A stretch of 64,000 nt of DNA from Phaeodactylum tricornutum CCAP 1055/1. Its lineage: Eukaryota; Bacillariophyta; Bacillariophyceae; Surirellales; Neidiaceae. Below, in pieces: positions 40,911-50,716 of the stretch. Below the pieces are notes generated by a model. It was not told the DNA's origin. It saw only the letters and a program-made list of their open reading frames with translations, and ran no database searches. How positions within the stretch are numbered: position 1 is the stretch's first letter; the number at the start of each line of letters is the position of its first letter. Location of the stretch: assembly GCF_000150955.2 (NCBI RefSeq), contig NC_011685.1, positions 62,001 to 126,000 of the forward strand, read 5' to 3'. Both the position numbers and the translations under genes were made by a program.

Positions 40911-41693
40911 GCGAAAAGTAACCACAAGAAACCCCAAAAGGCTCAAGAACTATTATAACGGAATAGCCAGATACAGTGTATTCTGATTATGACTCACTGT
41001 CACTCAACGAAAGTAACTTGGTTGTAAGTTGCCAGTCTCATTCGAGTGCAGCTGTGGTCCTAACGTTCCTCTCTAGTAGGATGGGCAACGAACGATGCTG
41101 TAGTTGCTGTTAGCCGATCGAGCCAGACACCATTTTTCTACCTAGGATAGCAGCCGTATAAATGACGGACATTCTATGGACTTTCTATAGGATAAGATAA
41201 TGTCCTCTGAAGGGTTTCCATCACTATTAGGTAGGTGACTGCAACACAACTGCGAGAGGGAAACCTCTAGTTTTTGCCATCGGTTACCAATCATAAGCCG
41301 TACGAACCACGCTAGCTATGATTTAGATGAATCTGGCCGGAATTATATGAGAGAATATTACGGCAGCAGATTTGAATTAGGCGCTCTTTGGTTGTTTTCA
41401 ATTTTACAGTTAGCCTGAACTCACGATCAAAAAGTGTTTTGTGAGCTTCCCTGACAGCAAATACCGACAACGTCTTACAAGCCCAATTGTAATCATTCAT
41501 GCGACGAAACGGAAGACTTTCTCTTCATGGATCAAAAGAATTAATGTTCACTTTTCTCTAATGCTCTCTTATACGTAGGGTGGCCACGCATCTTTATTGC
41601 GTTGACAACACCTTCCACAGAAGGACTGGATTTTACCTTTTTCTGTCCTTCTGTCGAATCCAAAGCTTCAAAGGCAATGCAAGAGGCCAAATT
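40911..41693. other. Intergenic, RRF upstream region and 3' of the plastid coiled-coil protein
   Basis: This 783-bp same-strand spacer has a TCACTGTCA at 40994-41002, about 85 bp from the RRF start. I see no gene in the rest. Confidence 0.45.
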
Positions 41694-43901
41694 CTACTCA
41701 ACGCCGTCCAGTAAATTGCCAAACTGCTTCTTGTTAACTCGCTTTGCCTGCTGTTGCCGCGATCGTTCGTACCAATCGTCCCGATCCAGAAATCGCGAAT
41801 AGGAACCTTCGTCCTGTGTGGCATCCGCACGCAGTGCTTCCAGAAATTCGGCTTCGGCTTCCCACCAATCGGCGACATCGTCGGCCTGCTTCTCGCGGGC
41901 TTGTTCAGCCTTTTCTTTGGCAATTTGACGCTGACTTTTTTCTTCGGTCAGGGTCCGTACCAAGTCCATGTCGCCCTTTTGGGTCGCATCCCGTATCTGA
42001 TACTGTCGACGAACGGATTCGTCCACCAAGGGAAGCAACAACGCATCCAGAGCGTTTCCTGCACCCATACGCTGCGATTGACGTACGGTACGTGGTCGTG
42101 GGAGCTTACCGTCAAAGTTGCTCAATGCCATTAACATCCGTGCCTTGTCTTCGTTGGACATGTTATCGTATTGTGACAAAGATTGGATAGGATTGTCGGT
42201 AGGAAAGAGATCTTTCGAAGCCGATGCGGGAGGATCTTGCGTAACGGTGTCAAACAAGGACGAAGTCGTACGAGGGATTCGCAAAGGTGAAGCACGCTCC
42301 GTTGACAACTCGTTCCCGGCTTGCCCTTCAACCAAAACCGAGAGTTCCGGATTCAGTGAAGTCCATTCCAAAAGGTCTTGACGCGATTCCGACCAACCTC
42401 CAACAGGTTGCGCCATAAGACTCGCCACTTCCAGTATAGAGGTCTCGACTTGTAAAGGCACGTCACAGGCAAAACTCATCGCAATGGCTTCATCGGCGTC
42501 ACACTCCACCACGACTAGTTCTCCGCCACGAATTCCTGGATTGCCGAACTCCTCATCCTCGTCAGACACCGTGACCTCTTCACCCAAAAGCTTGGCAGAC
42601 TTTTGGGCCGCGACTCGGCGAAGGATGAGCACTCCACTGAGCGACGTTGTACCTTCCAAGAGGCTGGTATTTTCCAAAACAGAACCAATTACTTCCGCAT
42701 TCAGTTGTTCCTTTAGAATTTGTCTGAGTAGATCGTAGGGACTGCGGTACAGCTGATCCTGCGACGTTTCTGATTTTTCCGGTGGGTATCCCATGACACC
42801 TGGAAAGGGTTTTTCTCCTTTGTCCACCCTCCTCCGATCTTGGAACAAGCCAGTTATCCACGTGGCTTCCGCAGCGCCAGTGCCAACTTCGGATATTTGG
42901 TCCGTTGCCTTGAACCGATCACGGGCAGCCTCCATATCCCGAGTCAAAACCGCCTTTTGCTCCCTGAGCGCATCCACCTTTGCGTCATCCTCCCGTGCTA
43001 CCGCAAGTCCGTAGTCCAGTTCCGCAATTTCCATTTCGAGTTCTCGAATTTCCACTTGTAGAATCCGACGCTTCAGGCCTACCATAGCGTTGGTCCCGTC
43101 CTCGTCGCCCTGAATGGGTGCTTGTTGTCTCGCCATCCGCGTCTCTTGCTGCTGTTTTTGCTGACGCAAACGAGCCAGTACTTGCGAACGTCCCGTAACG
43201 TCTTTTCCCATGAATCGATTGTAGGCGTCCCGTTTGCCCATGTGGAATTTGGCGTCAATGACGTTATTCGCCGCGTCTCGATTACGTTGCGAAGGATCCA
43301 CAGTCCAAGACGCCCAGGGTACGTTATCGTATAAATCCCCATCCCGGTTCACAAACAGTAGATTGTAGCCGTACAAGCTTGTCATACTGAGAGGTTCCGC
43401 TCGTACAACACATTCCAAAAGCGCGAGCTGGTTGGAGTTTCCCCGAAGTGGCACGAGTAAACACGGGACGGAAGCGTCGATTTCGGTAAAAGTGTCTGGT
43501 GTTGGACTCACTGTCAGGACGACACAAGTTACGTTGGGACCCTCCGCTGTAGTAGGCAACGTACTCTTTCCTACGAGCCGAACAGTCGTGAGAGCGTCAC
43601 GGTTCGCCGACTTTTCGATCGATAACGCCGCTTCGATTAACGCCTGTCGAGTTCGTTCATTGCTCGCAGTACGCAAAGAATTATCCGACGACGCAAATTG
43701 GTTCCCCCCAGGCCAAGTCATGTACGTGCGGGTCGACGTTGACGCAGAAAAAGAACGAACATTCGGTGAAAGGTACTGGTGTTGCAGTGACAGTACGGGT
43801 ATTCTGGAACCTTTGGATCTTGGACGAAAGACGAATGCGAATGCGACTACAGCTTCGAACGCAAAGAGAAGTGCAACGAACGACCAAACAATGGATCTCA
43901 T
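41694..43901 (-). CDS. Plastid-targeted coiled-coil protein of unknown function
   Basis: The protein has 735 residues in one exon. The N-terminus (IVWSFVALLFAFEAVVA then FAFVFRPRSKG) is a signal peptide followed by Phe and a basic stretch, the diatom plastid pattern. Residues 70-240 form an unassigned globular part. A charged helical segment at about 240-340 (RLRQQKQQQETRM, LQVEIRELEMEIAELDYGL) is coiled-coil-like. The middle (390-520) has a second globular part. The C-terminus is another charged helix with a WW pair (QADDVADWWEAEAEFLEAL). The acidic helices loosely recall UvrB/UvrC-type motifs, but I cannot assign a family. Confidence 0.62.
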   Translation of the reverse strand: MRSIVWSFVALLFAFEAVVAFAFVFRPRSKGSRIPVLSLQHQYLSPNVRSFSASTSTRTYMTWPGGNQFASSDNSLRTASNERTRQALIEAALSIEKSANRDALTTVRLVGKSTLPTTAEGPNVTCVVLTVSPTPDTFTEIDASVPCLLVPLRGNSNQLALLECVVRAEPLSMTSLYGYNLLFVNRDGDLYDNVPWASWTVDPSQRNRDAANNVIDAKFHMGKRDAYNRFMGKDVTGRSQVLARLRQQKQQQETRMARQQAPIQGDEDGTNAMVGLKRRILQVEIRELEMEIAELDYGLAVAREDDAKVDALREQKAVLTRDMEAARDRFKATDQISEVGTGAAEATWITGLFQDRRRVDKGEKPFPGVMGYPPEKSETSQDQLYRSPYDLLRQILKEQLNAEVIGSVLENTSLLEGTTSLSGVLILRRVAAQKSAKLLGEEVTVSDEDEEFGNPGIRGGELVVVECDADEAIAMSFACDVPLQVETSILEVASLMAQPVGGWSESRQDLLEWTSLNPELSVLVEGQAGNELSTERASPLRIPRTTSSLFDTVTQDPPASASKDLFPTDNPIQSLSQYDNMSNEDKARMLMALSNFDGKLPRPRTVRQSQRMGAGNALDALLLPLVDESVRRQYQIRDATQKGDMDLVRTLTEEKSQRQIAKEKAEQAREKQADDVADWWEAEAEFLEALRADATQDEGSYSRFLDRDDWYERSRQQQAKRVNKKQFGNLLDGVE

Positions 43902-44684
43902 CAGGCTATATCGTAGGCGTACGGAGTGAATGTTGTGACCAACACGACAACACCATCCTGGTCGAACTAACTTACTGTTATCTATCGACGTATTCGGTAG
44001 GGGTATGTTTTCTACACTTTATCGTTCGACTTTCACAGCAATCGAGAAATTCTGCGAAATTCGGTGTCTCTTGCTGACGTGGGCACGACACCAAAAAGCG
44101 ATTCCTCCGCAAACGAGGGACAGACAGACCAAAATAGATTCCCAAACCCGTCCAACTCGTGATTTACTGAAAAAGCTTCACACGTCTCATTCGTGTGTCA
44201 CTTTCTATTCACAGTTCCAGTCAGTCATCATGGGAGAGTTGCGTTCAAGTTCACTGTCGTATCTTCCATTTCTTTCGGAGTCCATTAATATAACTGCAAT
44301 CTTCCGACGGAAATGTGGATCCAATCCATGAATTCGGAACCATACTACTCATTCGTGGATTTCGTGGGCCAGCGACGGGATAAACGGAAAGAGCGAGCAA
44401 ACCGCGATGTTGTGCACCTTTTTCGTCGGGACCGGTTGTCAAATGTATCCACCGTCAAGCCCTACGGTAACGCCCAAGCGGCGCGTCTCCGTAGAATAGA
44501 CCTTGATTGCGGATCCAAGACCCGCTTCCAACCGTTTTCCAAGCAACTCACTGTAATTCCTGTTTTGTAAAAATACGACCGGGACTCCTGTATCGTTCGC
44601 ACCGTTTCGTTGGGCTTGGCTCACAAAACCAAACCACTCACATTGGCTTTGCCGCAGTATCCGCGTGCCCACCTCAAATGTACC
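43902..44684. promoter_or_regulatory. Divergent upstream region, plastid coiled-coil / secreted protein
   Basis: This 783-bp spacer carries a TTACTGTTA at 43972-43980, 71 bp from the minus-strand start, and a CTCACTGTA near 44549, about 135 bp from the plus-strand start. I see no gene in it. Confidence 0.45.
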
Positions 44685-45767
44685 ATGAGAAAAATCGGTT
44701 CTACTTTTCGCAAATCTCTTCTTTGGGTATCGGCTCTCTGCTCTCTGACTTTGGCGCAGCAATCAGCGCAAGAGTTTGACTATTGGAATGAAGTTTGGGA
44801 CGAACACGATACTGATACCACGCACGACTGGGATTATTGGGACCGTTCGTTGCAGGACCACTACAGCATGTCTTTTACTACCACAACGAGACCAGCGCCA
44901 CTAGATACGACAATCTCGAATCCGACCACTGCACCAACAACAATGCCCACTTTCGACACGGTCCAGGCTGTGGTAGACTTGGAATACACGGTACTTGTAT
45001 CTCTACAAGGTGTTTCCGTGTTTGATGTACCACCGAACGATGATTTAGAGCCATTTTTGAAGACTATTTCACAACCAACGGAAGCCTTGCTTGAATTATA
45101 CAGTCCCATGACGATGATTCACATACGTTCCGTGGGTGGTCTTCAAGTCGGCACAGTTGTCGATAGCCACTTGGACAACAGTGCAAACACCAATGGACGA
45201 CGCCGCCACCTATCTCGATTGCGCCACCATTCCCAGATTGCTACCTCCCGACATACGACACCAAGGATGCCACACGCGACCAAGCGTTCGGCCCGAATGA
45301 ACCAACCACAATCACGCCGAAACCATCGTCATCTCCAAGCGCAAACCCGACCACAGCGTGCATCGTCCGTGGTCGTCGAGTTTCAGCTGACAATACCGAG
45401 AGTAGCTTGTTACCGTACCGATTGCCTTGCTTTAGCCTTGCTTCGACAATCCACCTACGAGAGCGTGTTGACTCAGTCTGTGACGTTGGGGACCTGGACC
45501 AGTGGGATTCGAGTGGCTGCAGCGGTATCTATCCTACCATCCGTCAACCTATTGACGCGGTCTACCGTCGTCGCAGAATCGGTCGAGTTTGTGGCGGCTC
45601 GAACTGTGAGCTATTCCGATGGCAACGGTAGCTTTCCCAATGCCGATATTAGTGTCGACGTTGACGAAATTTTGAACGGCCTCACATCCAGCTCAGAGGA
45701 CAGGGCGAAGGAATGGTCTACAATGGTTCTTACGATCACGACAGCCGTGTTTGCTGTGTTTGGATAG
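44685..45767 (+). CDS. Secreted protein with possible GPI-anchor tail, unknown function
   Basis: From the Met at 44685 the protein has 360 residues and starts with a signal peptide (SLLWVSALCSLTLAQQ). The mature N-terminus is rich in Asp, Trp and Tyr (WDYWDRSLQDHYS), followed by a Thr/Pro stretch. Two beta-rich segments resemble each other in hydrophobic pattern (DLEYTVLVSLQGVSV and VVEFQLTIPRVACY). Between them lies a strongly basic region with many Arg, His and Gln, which may be a processing site or RNA- or polyanion-binding tail. The last 17 residues (STMVLTITTAVFAVFG) are hydrophobic after a polar stretch, as for GPI anchors. I do not recognise a domain. Confidence 0.6.
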   Translation: MRKIGSTFRKSLLWVSALCSLTLAQQSAQEFDYWNEVWDEHDTDTTHDWDYWDRSLQDHYSMSFTTTTRPAPLDTTISNPTTAPTTMPTFDTVQAVVDLEYTVLVSLQGVSVFDVPPNDDLEPFLKTISQPTEALLELYSPMTMIHIRSVGGLQVGTVVDSHLDNSANTNGRRRHLSRLRHHSQIATSRHTTPRMPHATKRSARMNQPQSRRNHRHLQAQTRPQRASSVVVEFQLTIPRVACYRTDCLALALLRQSTYESVLTQSVTLGTWTSGIRVAAAVSILPSVNLLTRSTVVAESVEFVAARTVSYSDGNGSFPNADISVDVDEILNGLTSSSEDRAKEWSTMVLTITTAVFAVFG

Positions 45768-45952
45768 CTCAAACGCCCGTTGCCTTCTAATCCTAACGAA
45801 TTAACTAAACGTCAGGCAGCAAATGCTTTGTTGCAGTACAATGCTTGTAATTCAAAAATATACGAAAATCGGACGTAACTGGCGCTCTCGCGAAAAAATA
45901 AGCAGTCTTCGAACCAACACACCGGTTGTCACGGAGAACCTTCCAAAATTAT

Positions 45953-45962
45953 TTCACTGTCA
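45953..45962 (+). promoter_or_regulatory. TTCACTGTCA motif in a convergent 3' region
   Basis: This exact copy lies 31 bp past the GSIII stop codon, between two 3' ends, so the motif is not confined to start-proximal DNA. A role in transcript ends or a chance match both remain possible. Confidence 0.35.
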
Positions 45963-45992
45963 TTCCTTGTTCGAATACGGTTGTCTCTTTTT

Positions 45993-48424
45993 TTAAATTG
46001 AGTAATCATCATTCTCCATCGGATCCATGGCGGTCTGCGACGTGTGAGAATCCAAAAAGAGCAACTCCTTGTAGGTCGCCAGGGACCAAATCTTGGCGGG
46101 CACAACTTCTTCGGCTTCGTCACACACTTCGCGGATTTCAATCATGGTTTCGAGACGCAGAACGCGGGCCATCTGCGCCTTCTTGTACGAGTCCTTTTCC
46201 TTGGCAATTTCGGCCAAGGCGGTCTTGAGCTTGGGCGCAAACGTTTCCAATTCCGCAAGCGGACCAATTCCGGCTTCCTTGACGTCGGGGACAATGTGCT
46301 GGTTGAGCAAGTCAATCATACAGAGTGCCTCCATAACTACCGTTCCAGTGTAATGTTCGTGAAGAATGTCCTGACGCGCTGTACACTCGTCCTTGGTCAT
46401 GACACCCATCTTTTCAAACAAGGCAATATTCTTGTCATGAGTCAAGCGAGCAATTGCTTCGACACCGGAATCAATACGCCAGAGTCCGCGTTCAGTCAAC
46501 ATCTTTTGGTTCTCTTCGTCGTAGTTGTCGCCATTGAAGACAACCTTCCAGTGTTTCTTGAGGGTGGACCGGGCGATTTCGACGGCATCTTCGCCGGCTT
46601 CGATGCGGTCGGCGAATTCGGCAAACTTTTCGGCCGCAATCGTGTTGAGGACCGTGTTGACCATGGAAGGGTTCTGCGAAGAACCGACGGCACGGAACTC
46701 AAAGCGTGCACCACCGTAGGGGAAGGGAGAAGTACGGTTGCGATCTTCCGCAGGGACTTCAAAGGGGATGACTTCAAAGGTACCGAGGTCGATAAGTTTC
46801 TTGGTGGGATTGTATTTACCAGCGGAGCCGTTCATAAAGGCTTCAATGTAGTCCGACATGTCCTTTCCGAGGTAGGTGGATACAATCGCTGGCGGGGCTT
46901 CGCAGGCACCGAGCCGGAAATCGTTACCGGGCGAGCTGATGCTCATGCGCATCAAATCACCGTGCTCGTCAACGGCGGAAATAATGGCCGCCATGATAAT
47001 GGGAAAGGCAAAGTCGTTGCCGGAGGCCTTGGCTAGATCGTCGGGATCGAGGACGTTGACACCATCGCGAGTGGCAATGGACCAGTTATTGTGCTTGCCA
47101 GAGCCATTGACGTCGTCGAAGGGCTTTTCTTGTAGGAGTGCGGCCAGCCCGTACTTGGCGGCGACTTCTTCAATGATCTGCATGACCATAATGTTCTGGT
47201 CAATCTGCGTGGTGTTGGTTCCGTAGAGAGGAGCAAACTCGAACTGGTTGGGGGCGACTTCACGGTGACGTGTCTTGAGGGGGATACCGATGCGCCAGCA
47301 CTCGTCTTGGATATCTTGCATACAGGCCAGGGCGGCGGTAGCACTGGAGAGGGGGGCCATATAATGATCCGACATTTCTTGTCCACGAGGGGCAGACTTT
47401 CCAATCAAGGTACGTCCGGTGAGCTGAAGATCGGGGCGGCGGTAGTACTGATCGCGGGAGACAAAAAAGATTTCCTGTTCGAGACCAATATTTGTCTGGA
47501 TACCGTGGTCCGTGTTCAACCCCAGATGCTTGAGAAGACGACTGCCGTGCCTGTCAATGGCGGCGTTGGCGCGGAGCAGGGGTGTCTTTTCGTCGAGCGC
47601 TGCTCCGTAGAAGGAAACGAGGACGGACGGGATGAAGATGGTGTCCCCACGCAGAAAAATGGGCGATGAGGTGTCGACGGCAATGTAACCTCCGGCCGCG
47701 TGCGTGCTGCGCAATCCACCGTTGGGGTAGGAAGATCCGTCCGTCTCTCCCTTGGTGAGTGTCTTTCCCTTGAAGTCCTGCACGATCTCGTTGTTCTTGT
47801 CAAACTTGAACATCATGTTGTGGACTTGACCTGTAAGACCGTGACGGACTCCACTGGAAGCCATGGGCTGGAACCAATGGCAGTACACGTTGGCGCCGTG
47901 TTCGATGGCCCTGATGGAGACAGTATCATCGGGTAGAGTATACAAAGGAAATAGAGGAGCGTGTGGATGGTGAGAATGGAGACTTGGACAAAACGACAGT
48001 CACAACAGTAGGTTATCTCTCGATTGTTGGAGGCCAACAACAACAACGACGACGACGACGAGGAGAAGGAGTAGATCCAGCAGTGTAATCCAGCAGTCTG
48101 CCCTGGGGAAAGCGAGAGAGACTGCGGGGCTCGCAACGCAACGCATCACTACCTTCCAGTGTCAATCCTCACTCCACGAGTAACAACGTACCAATCAAAG
48201 ACAGCCATTGCCACGGTATCGGAATGCTTCTTGACCCAGGTAGGATCCTTGAGCATATCTCCGCTTCCGCCGTGCTTGGCGAGGTATTGGTCGGCAATCT
48301 TTCCGGTAAAGACGTGCTTGCCGAAATCGTTGAATTGGTCGAGGTTGGCGAACGTACGGATGATCCCGCAACGGGACGTTTCCCGACGCACGAAATGACG
48401 AACAGCAGCACGAGAGGCAAACAT
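45993..48424 (-). CDS. Glutamine synthetase type III (GSIII), mitochondrial-type leader, two exons
   Basis: Exons (minus) 48424-48192 and 47910-45993 flank a 281-nt intron (GTACGT...CATCAG) and give 716 residues. The junction restores FDWAIEHGANVYCHWFQPM. GSIII hallmarks follow: the HWFQP motif, REVAPNQFEFAPLYG, GSGKHNNWSIAT, LGACEAPPAIVSTYLG and GSSQNPSMVNTV. The length of about 700 residues is that of GSIII, far above GSII. It condenses ammonium and glutamate to glutamine with ATP. The N-terminus (FASRAAVRHFVRRETSRC) is Arg-rich, amphipathic and free of acids, matching reports that P. tricornutum GSIII is mitochondrial, where it could recapture ammonium from photorespiration or the urea cycle. 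The intron contains a trinucleotide repeat. Confidence 0.95.
48026..48071. repeat. Trinucleotide repeat in the GSIII intron
   Basis: Plus strand reads about four AAC, four to five GAC, then GAG/AAG units in a row. It lies inside the 281-nt intron, the longest intron defined in this window. It is an imperfect microsatellite that could vary in length among strains. Confidence 0.75.
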
Positions 48425-49380
48425 GCTTGGAAGTTTGGGATGTGGTGTGTATATGAGAGAGTATACGAGTGTGTGTGTTAGGTAGGGAGGCAGAATGCGG
48501 ACACACGCTTTATACGTTGTGATCGATCAGGATATCGTGGTTGCTGCCTGCACGAGGGTGCGTCGTGTTCGAATTTGGTGTGTGTGTTTTGCTTGGTGCA
48601 ACTGGGGTTCCTTCGGGGGGACTGGTGTTGTCTGTGTGTGACTTACTGTGATTTTGGGGGCGATTACTACGGTCGGTTGAATCGGGTTCGGATCTGAGGG
48701 TCCGTTCCAAAAGATCCATTCCCCAAAATTTCTCTCTCGCGTCGGTGGATCTTCTGTCGCCGTAGAACCATACCTGTACGTTCTCTATCCGTCTACGGAC
48801 CAACACCGGGAAAGTCTACGCAAAATGGCAGGCCTCGTCGATTCTGCTGGTTCCGGGATGGCGAGACGTATCCAACCTTCATCAAGTTCCGATCTCCTCG
48901 GCGGAACTTTGCCGCTTCTGTGATGTCACGCATTTGCTTCTTCGATGACGACAGCAATTAGAGAGCCTTTTGTTCGGTGCGTTCCTTATTGCCTTTGGAA
49001 ATTTTGAACACAACAAATTCCAAACGCCGTCAAAAATCGGTCTGTCTGTCCTTTCGCCGAACCAACCGTCGACCCCCTCTTTCTGGTCCGAAGAAACCAA
49101 AAAGGCCAAAAGGAAACACAACACACGTCCGGTCCGTCCGGTCGTTCCGTCGCTACCGAACAGGATCGAACGGATTGGAACATGAGGAGGACCGCTACTA
49201 ATGTGACTACTATCCAACGGCGATCGTGCCAGCGGTTCCGATGGTTCTCGACCTTCCCAACACATTTACACTTCCACTATTCTCCACCAATTCCATCCCG
49301 GTGCCTTCCGAATCACACCACGAGACGGCGTTTTTTTCAAGGTTTCCGCCGTCCCACCAAGCAAGCCGTCGGATATCATC
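48425..49380. promoter_or_regulatory. Divergent upstream region, GSIII / Ubl-WLM protease
   Basis: This 956-bp spacer holds a TTACTGTGA near 48645. No TATA box is at an obvious position and I see no gene. The nearer 60 bp on the GSIII side are rich in GTGTGT-like dinucleotides. Confidence 0.4.
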
Positions 49381-50667
49381 ATGGCGTTCGACTCTTTTGC
49401 AGAGCCACGGCATCAACGGCACCATTCACTGTCCGCAAACCATCCAACAGGATTGCAAGTTTCCTTTCGCGGAACCAAAATTGAGATGCCCTTGCTGCCC
49501 GGCACGACGGTCGCAGCGGTCCAACAAGCCGTCGTGAGCGTTGCCAATCACGGCGCCAATACCACTAAAACTGCTACCGCCACTGCGACGGCTCTTCCTC
49601 CGACCAATGTGCGTTCGGTGGATCAAGAATCCTGGGCACCTTCCGATATCAAACTCGTTCTCCAAGGCAAACTCTTGAGCGATCCAAGCTACGATCTGTA
49701 CGCTGCTTTGTCAAATTCGACCAAGAAAATGTTCAAGATCGTCGCCACCGGGACTTCGAAAGAGCAGATGCAGGCTTTTACAAAGGCCGCGCTCGTAGCT
49801 CCGCGCATCAAGGACGACCTATCGTCGTCCGGCCGGGTCGAGCTGGCCCGGAGGGATCGCCGCGGACGCGCCCTTTTGCAACAGGCTGCCGTCCGACAAA
49901 AGTCAAACCACGCCACCGGCAGTAATCGTTATCGTTTCCACAAAATAGAGACCCTTCCTGCCTTGCCAAACGAAGCACAAGCCCGACGCATTTTGGAGAC
50001 ACTGGCGAACGATCCCGGCATTCTCGCTTGCTTGGCCTCGCACCAATGGGCCGTCGGTAGTCTCGCGGAACTACTCCCGGATGGTAAGGTGGGTGAAAGT
50101 GCCGTCTCCGTCATGGGCTTGAACCGCAACCAAGGACAACAAATTTTGCTCCGACTTCGTACGGACGACTTTCAAGGCTTTCGACCCATGACTAAAATTC
50201 GAAAGGTACTTTACCATGAATTAGCGCACAACGAGATTCGTCCACACAACCAGGATTTCTTCCAACTTATGCGACAAATCGAACAAGAGTGCATCAGTAT
50301 GGACTGGACGCAAGGTGCCGGTTTGAGTTCATTCCCCGAAATGGCCGATGCTATCAACGAGGACAGTAGTGGATTGGTGCATGGTGGTACCCACCGATTG
50401 GGCGGAGGTAACGATCGCGAGAACGATGCCGAAGAAACCGCCGCCGATCGCGGAAAAATGTCATTGCGAGAGCATGTAGCCCAAGCTGCGTTACGACGCA
50501 TGTCGGCAGCCGAAGCGACCGAGATTTCCGAGCACTGCGGCTGCCCGAAGTCTCATGCTGACGAAAATCTGTTTTTACCTCCGGAAAATACCACCCCGTC
50601 TAATCCCACCTCTCAAACCGATGACGGGTCGCCACACGAAAGAAAGGAGAAACGTTCGAAAGAATAA
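49381..50667 (+). CDS. Ubiquitin-like plus WLM (Wss1-like) metalloprotease
   Basis: Residues about 25-120 of 428 look like a ubiquitin-like domain (LQVSFRGTKIEMPLLPGTTV, DIKLVLQGKLLSD, interrupted by a Thr/Ala-rich loop). The WLM domain follows, with zinc-binding HELAHNEIRPHN (HExxH at about residue 279 plus the later His) preceded by VMGLNRNQGQQILLRLRTDD. The Ubl-WLM order matches plant and fungal homologues related to Wss1/SPRTN, which cleave DNA-protein crosslinks or process ubiquitin-like conjugates. A Lys/Arg- and Ser-rich tail may aid nuclear location. The acidic/Gly segment near 50380-50450 is not conserved as far as I can tell. The stop lies 49 bp from the stop of the convergent PhyH gene. 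Confidence 0.85.
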   Translation: MAFDSFAEPRHQRHHSLSANHPTGLQVSFRGTKIEMPLLPGTTVAAVQQAVVSVANHGANTTKTATATATALPPTNVRSVDQESWAPSDIKLVLQGKLLSDPSYDLYAALSNSTKKMFKIVATGTSKEQMQAFTKAALVAPRIKDDLSSSGRVELARRDRRGRALLQQAAVRQKSNHATGSNRYRFHKIETLPALPNEAQARRILETLANDPGILACLASHQWAVGSLAELLPDGKVGESAVSVMGLNRNQGQQILLRLRTDDFQGFRPMTKIRKVLYHELAHNEIRPHNQDFFQLMRQIEQECISMDWTQGAGLSSFPEMADAINEDSSGLVHGGTHRLGGGNDRENDAEETAADRGKMSLREHVAQAALRRMSAAEATEISEHCGCPKSHADENLFLPPENTTPSNPTSQTDDGSPHERKEKRSKE

Positions 50668-50716
50668 TTGTAAAGCTATGAAACTGTACAACTGTAAATT
50701 ATAAACATTTTCTTGG

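Noticed and set aside
46044-47036. 330-codon plus-strand open frame opposite GSIII
   Set aside because: Shadow frame; GSIII on the other strand is certain.
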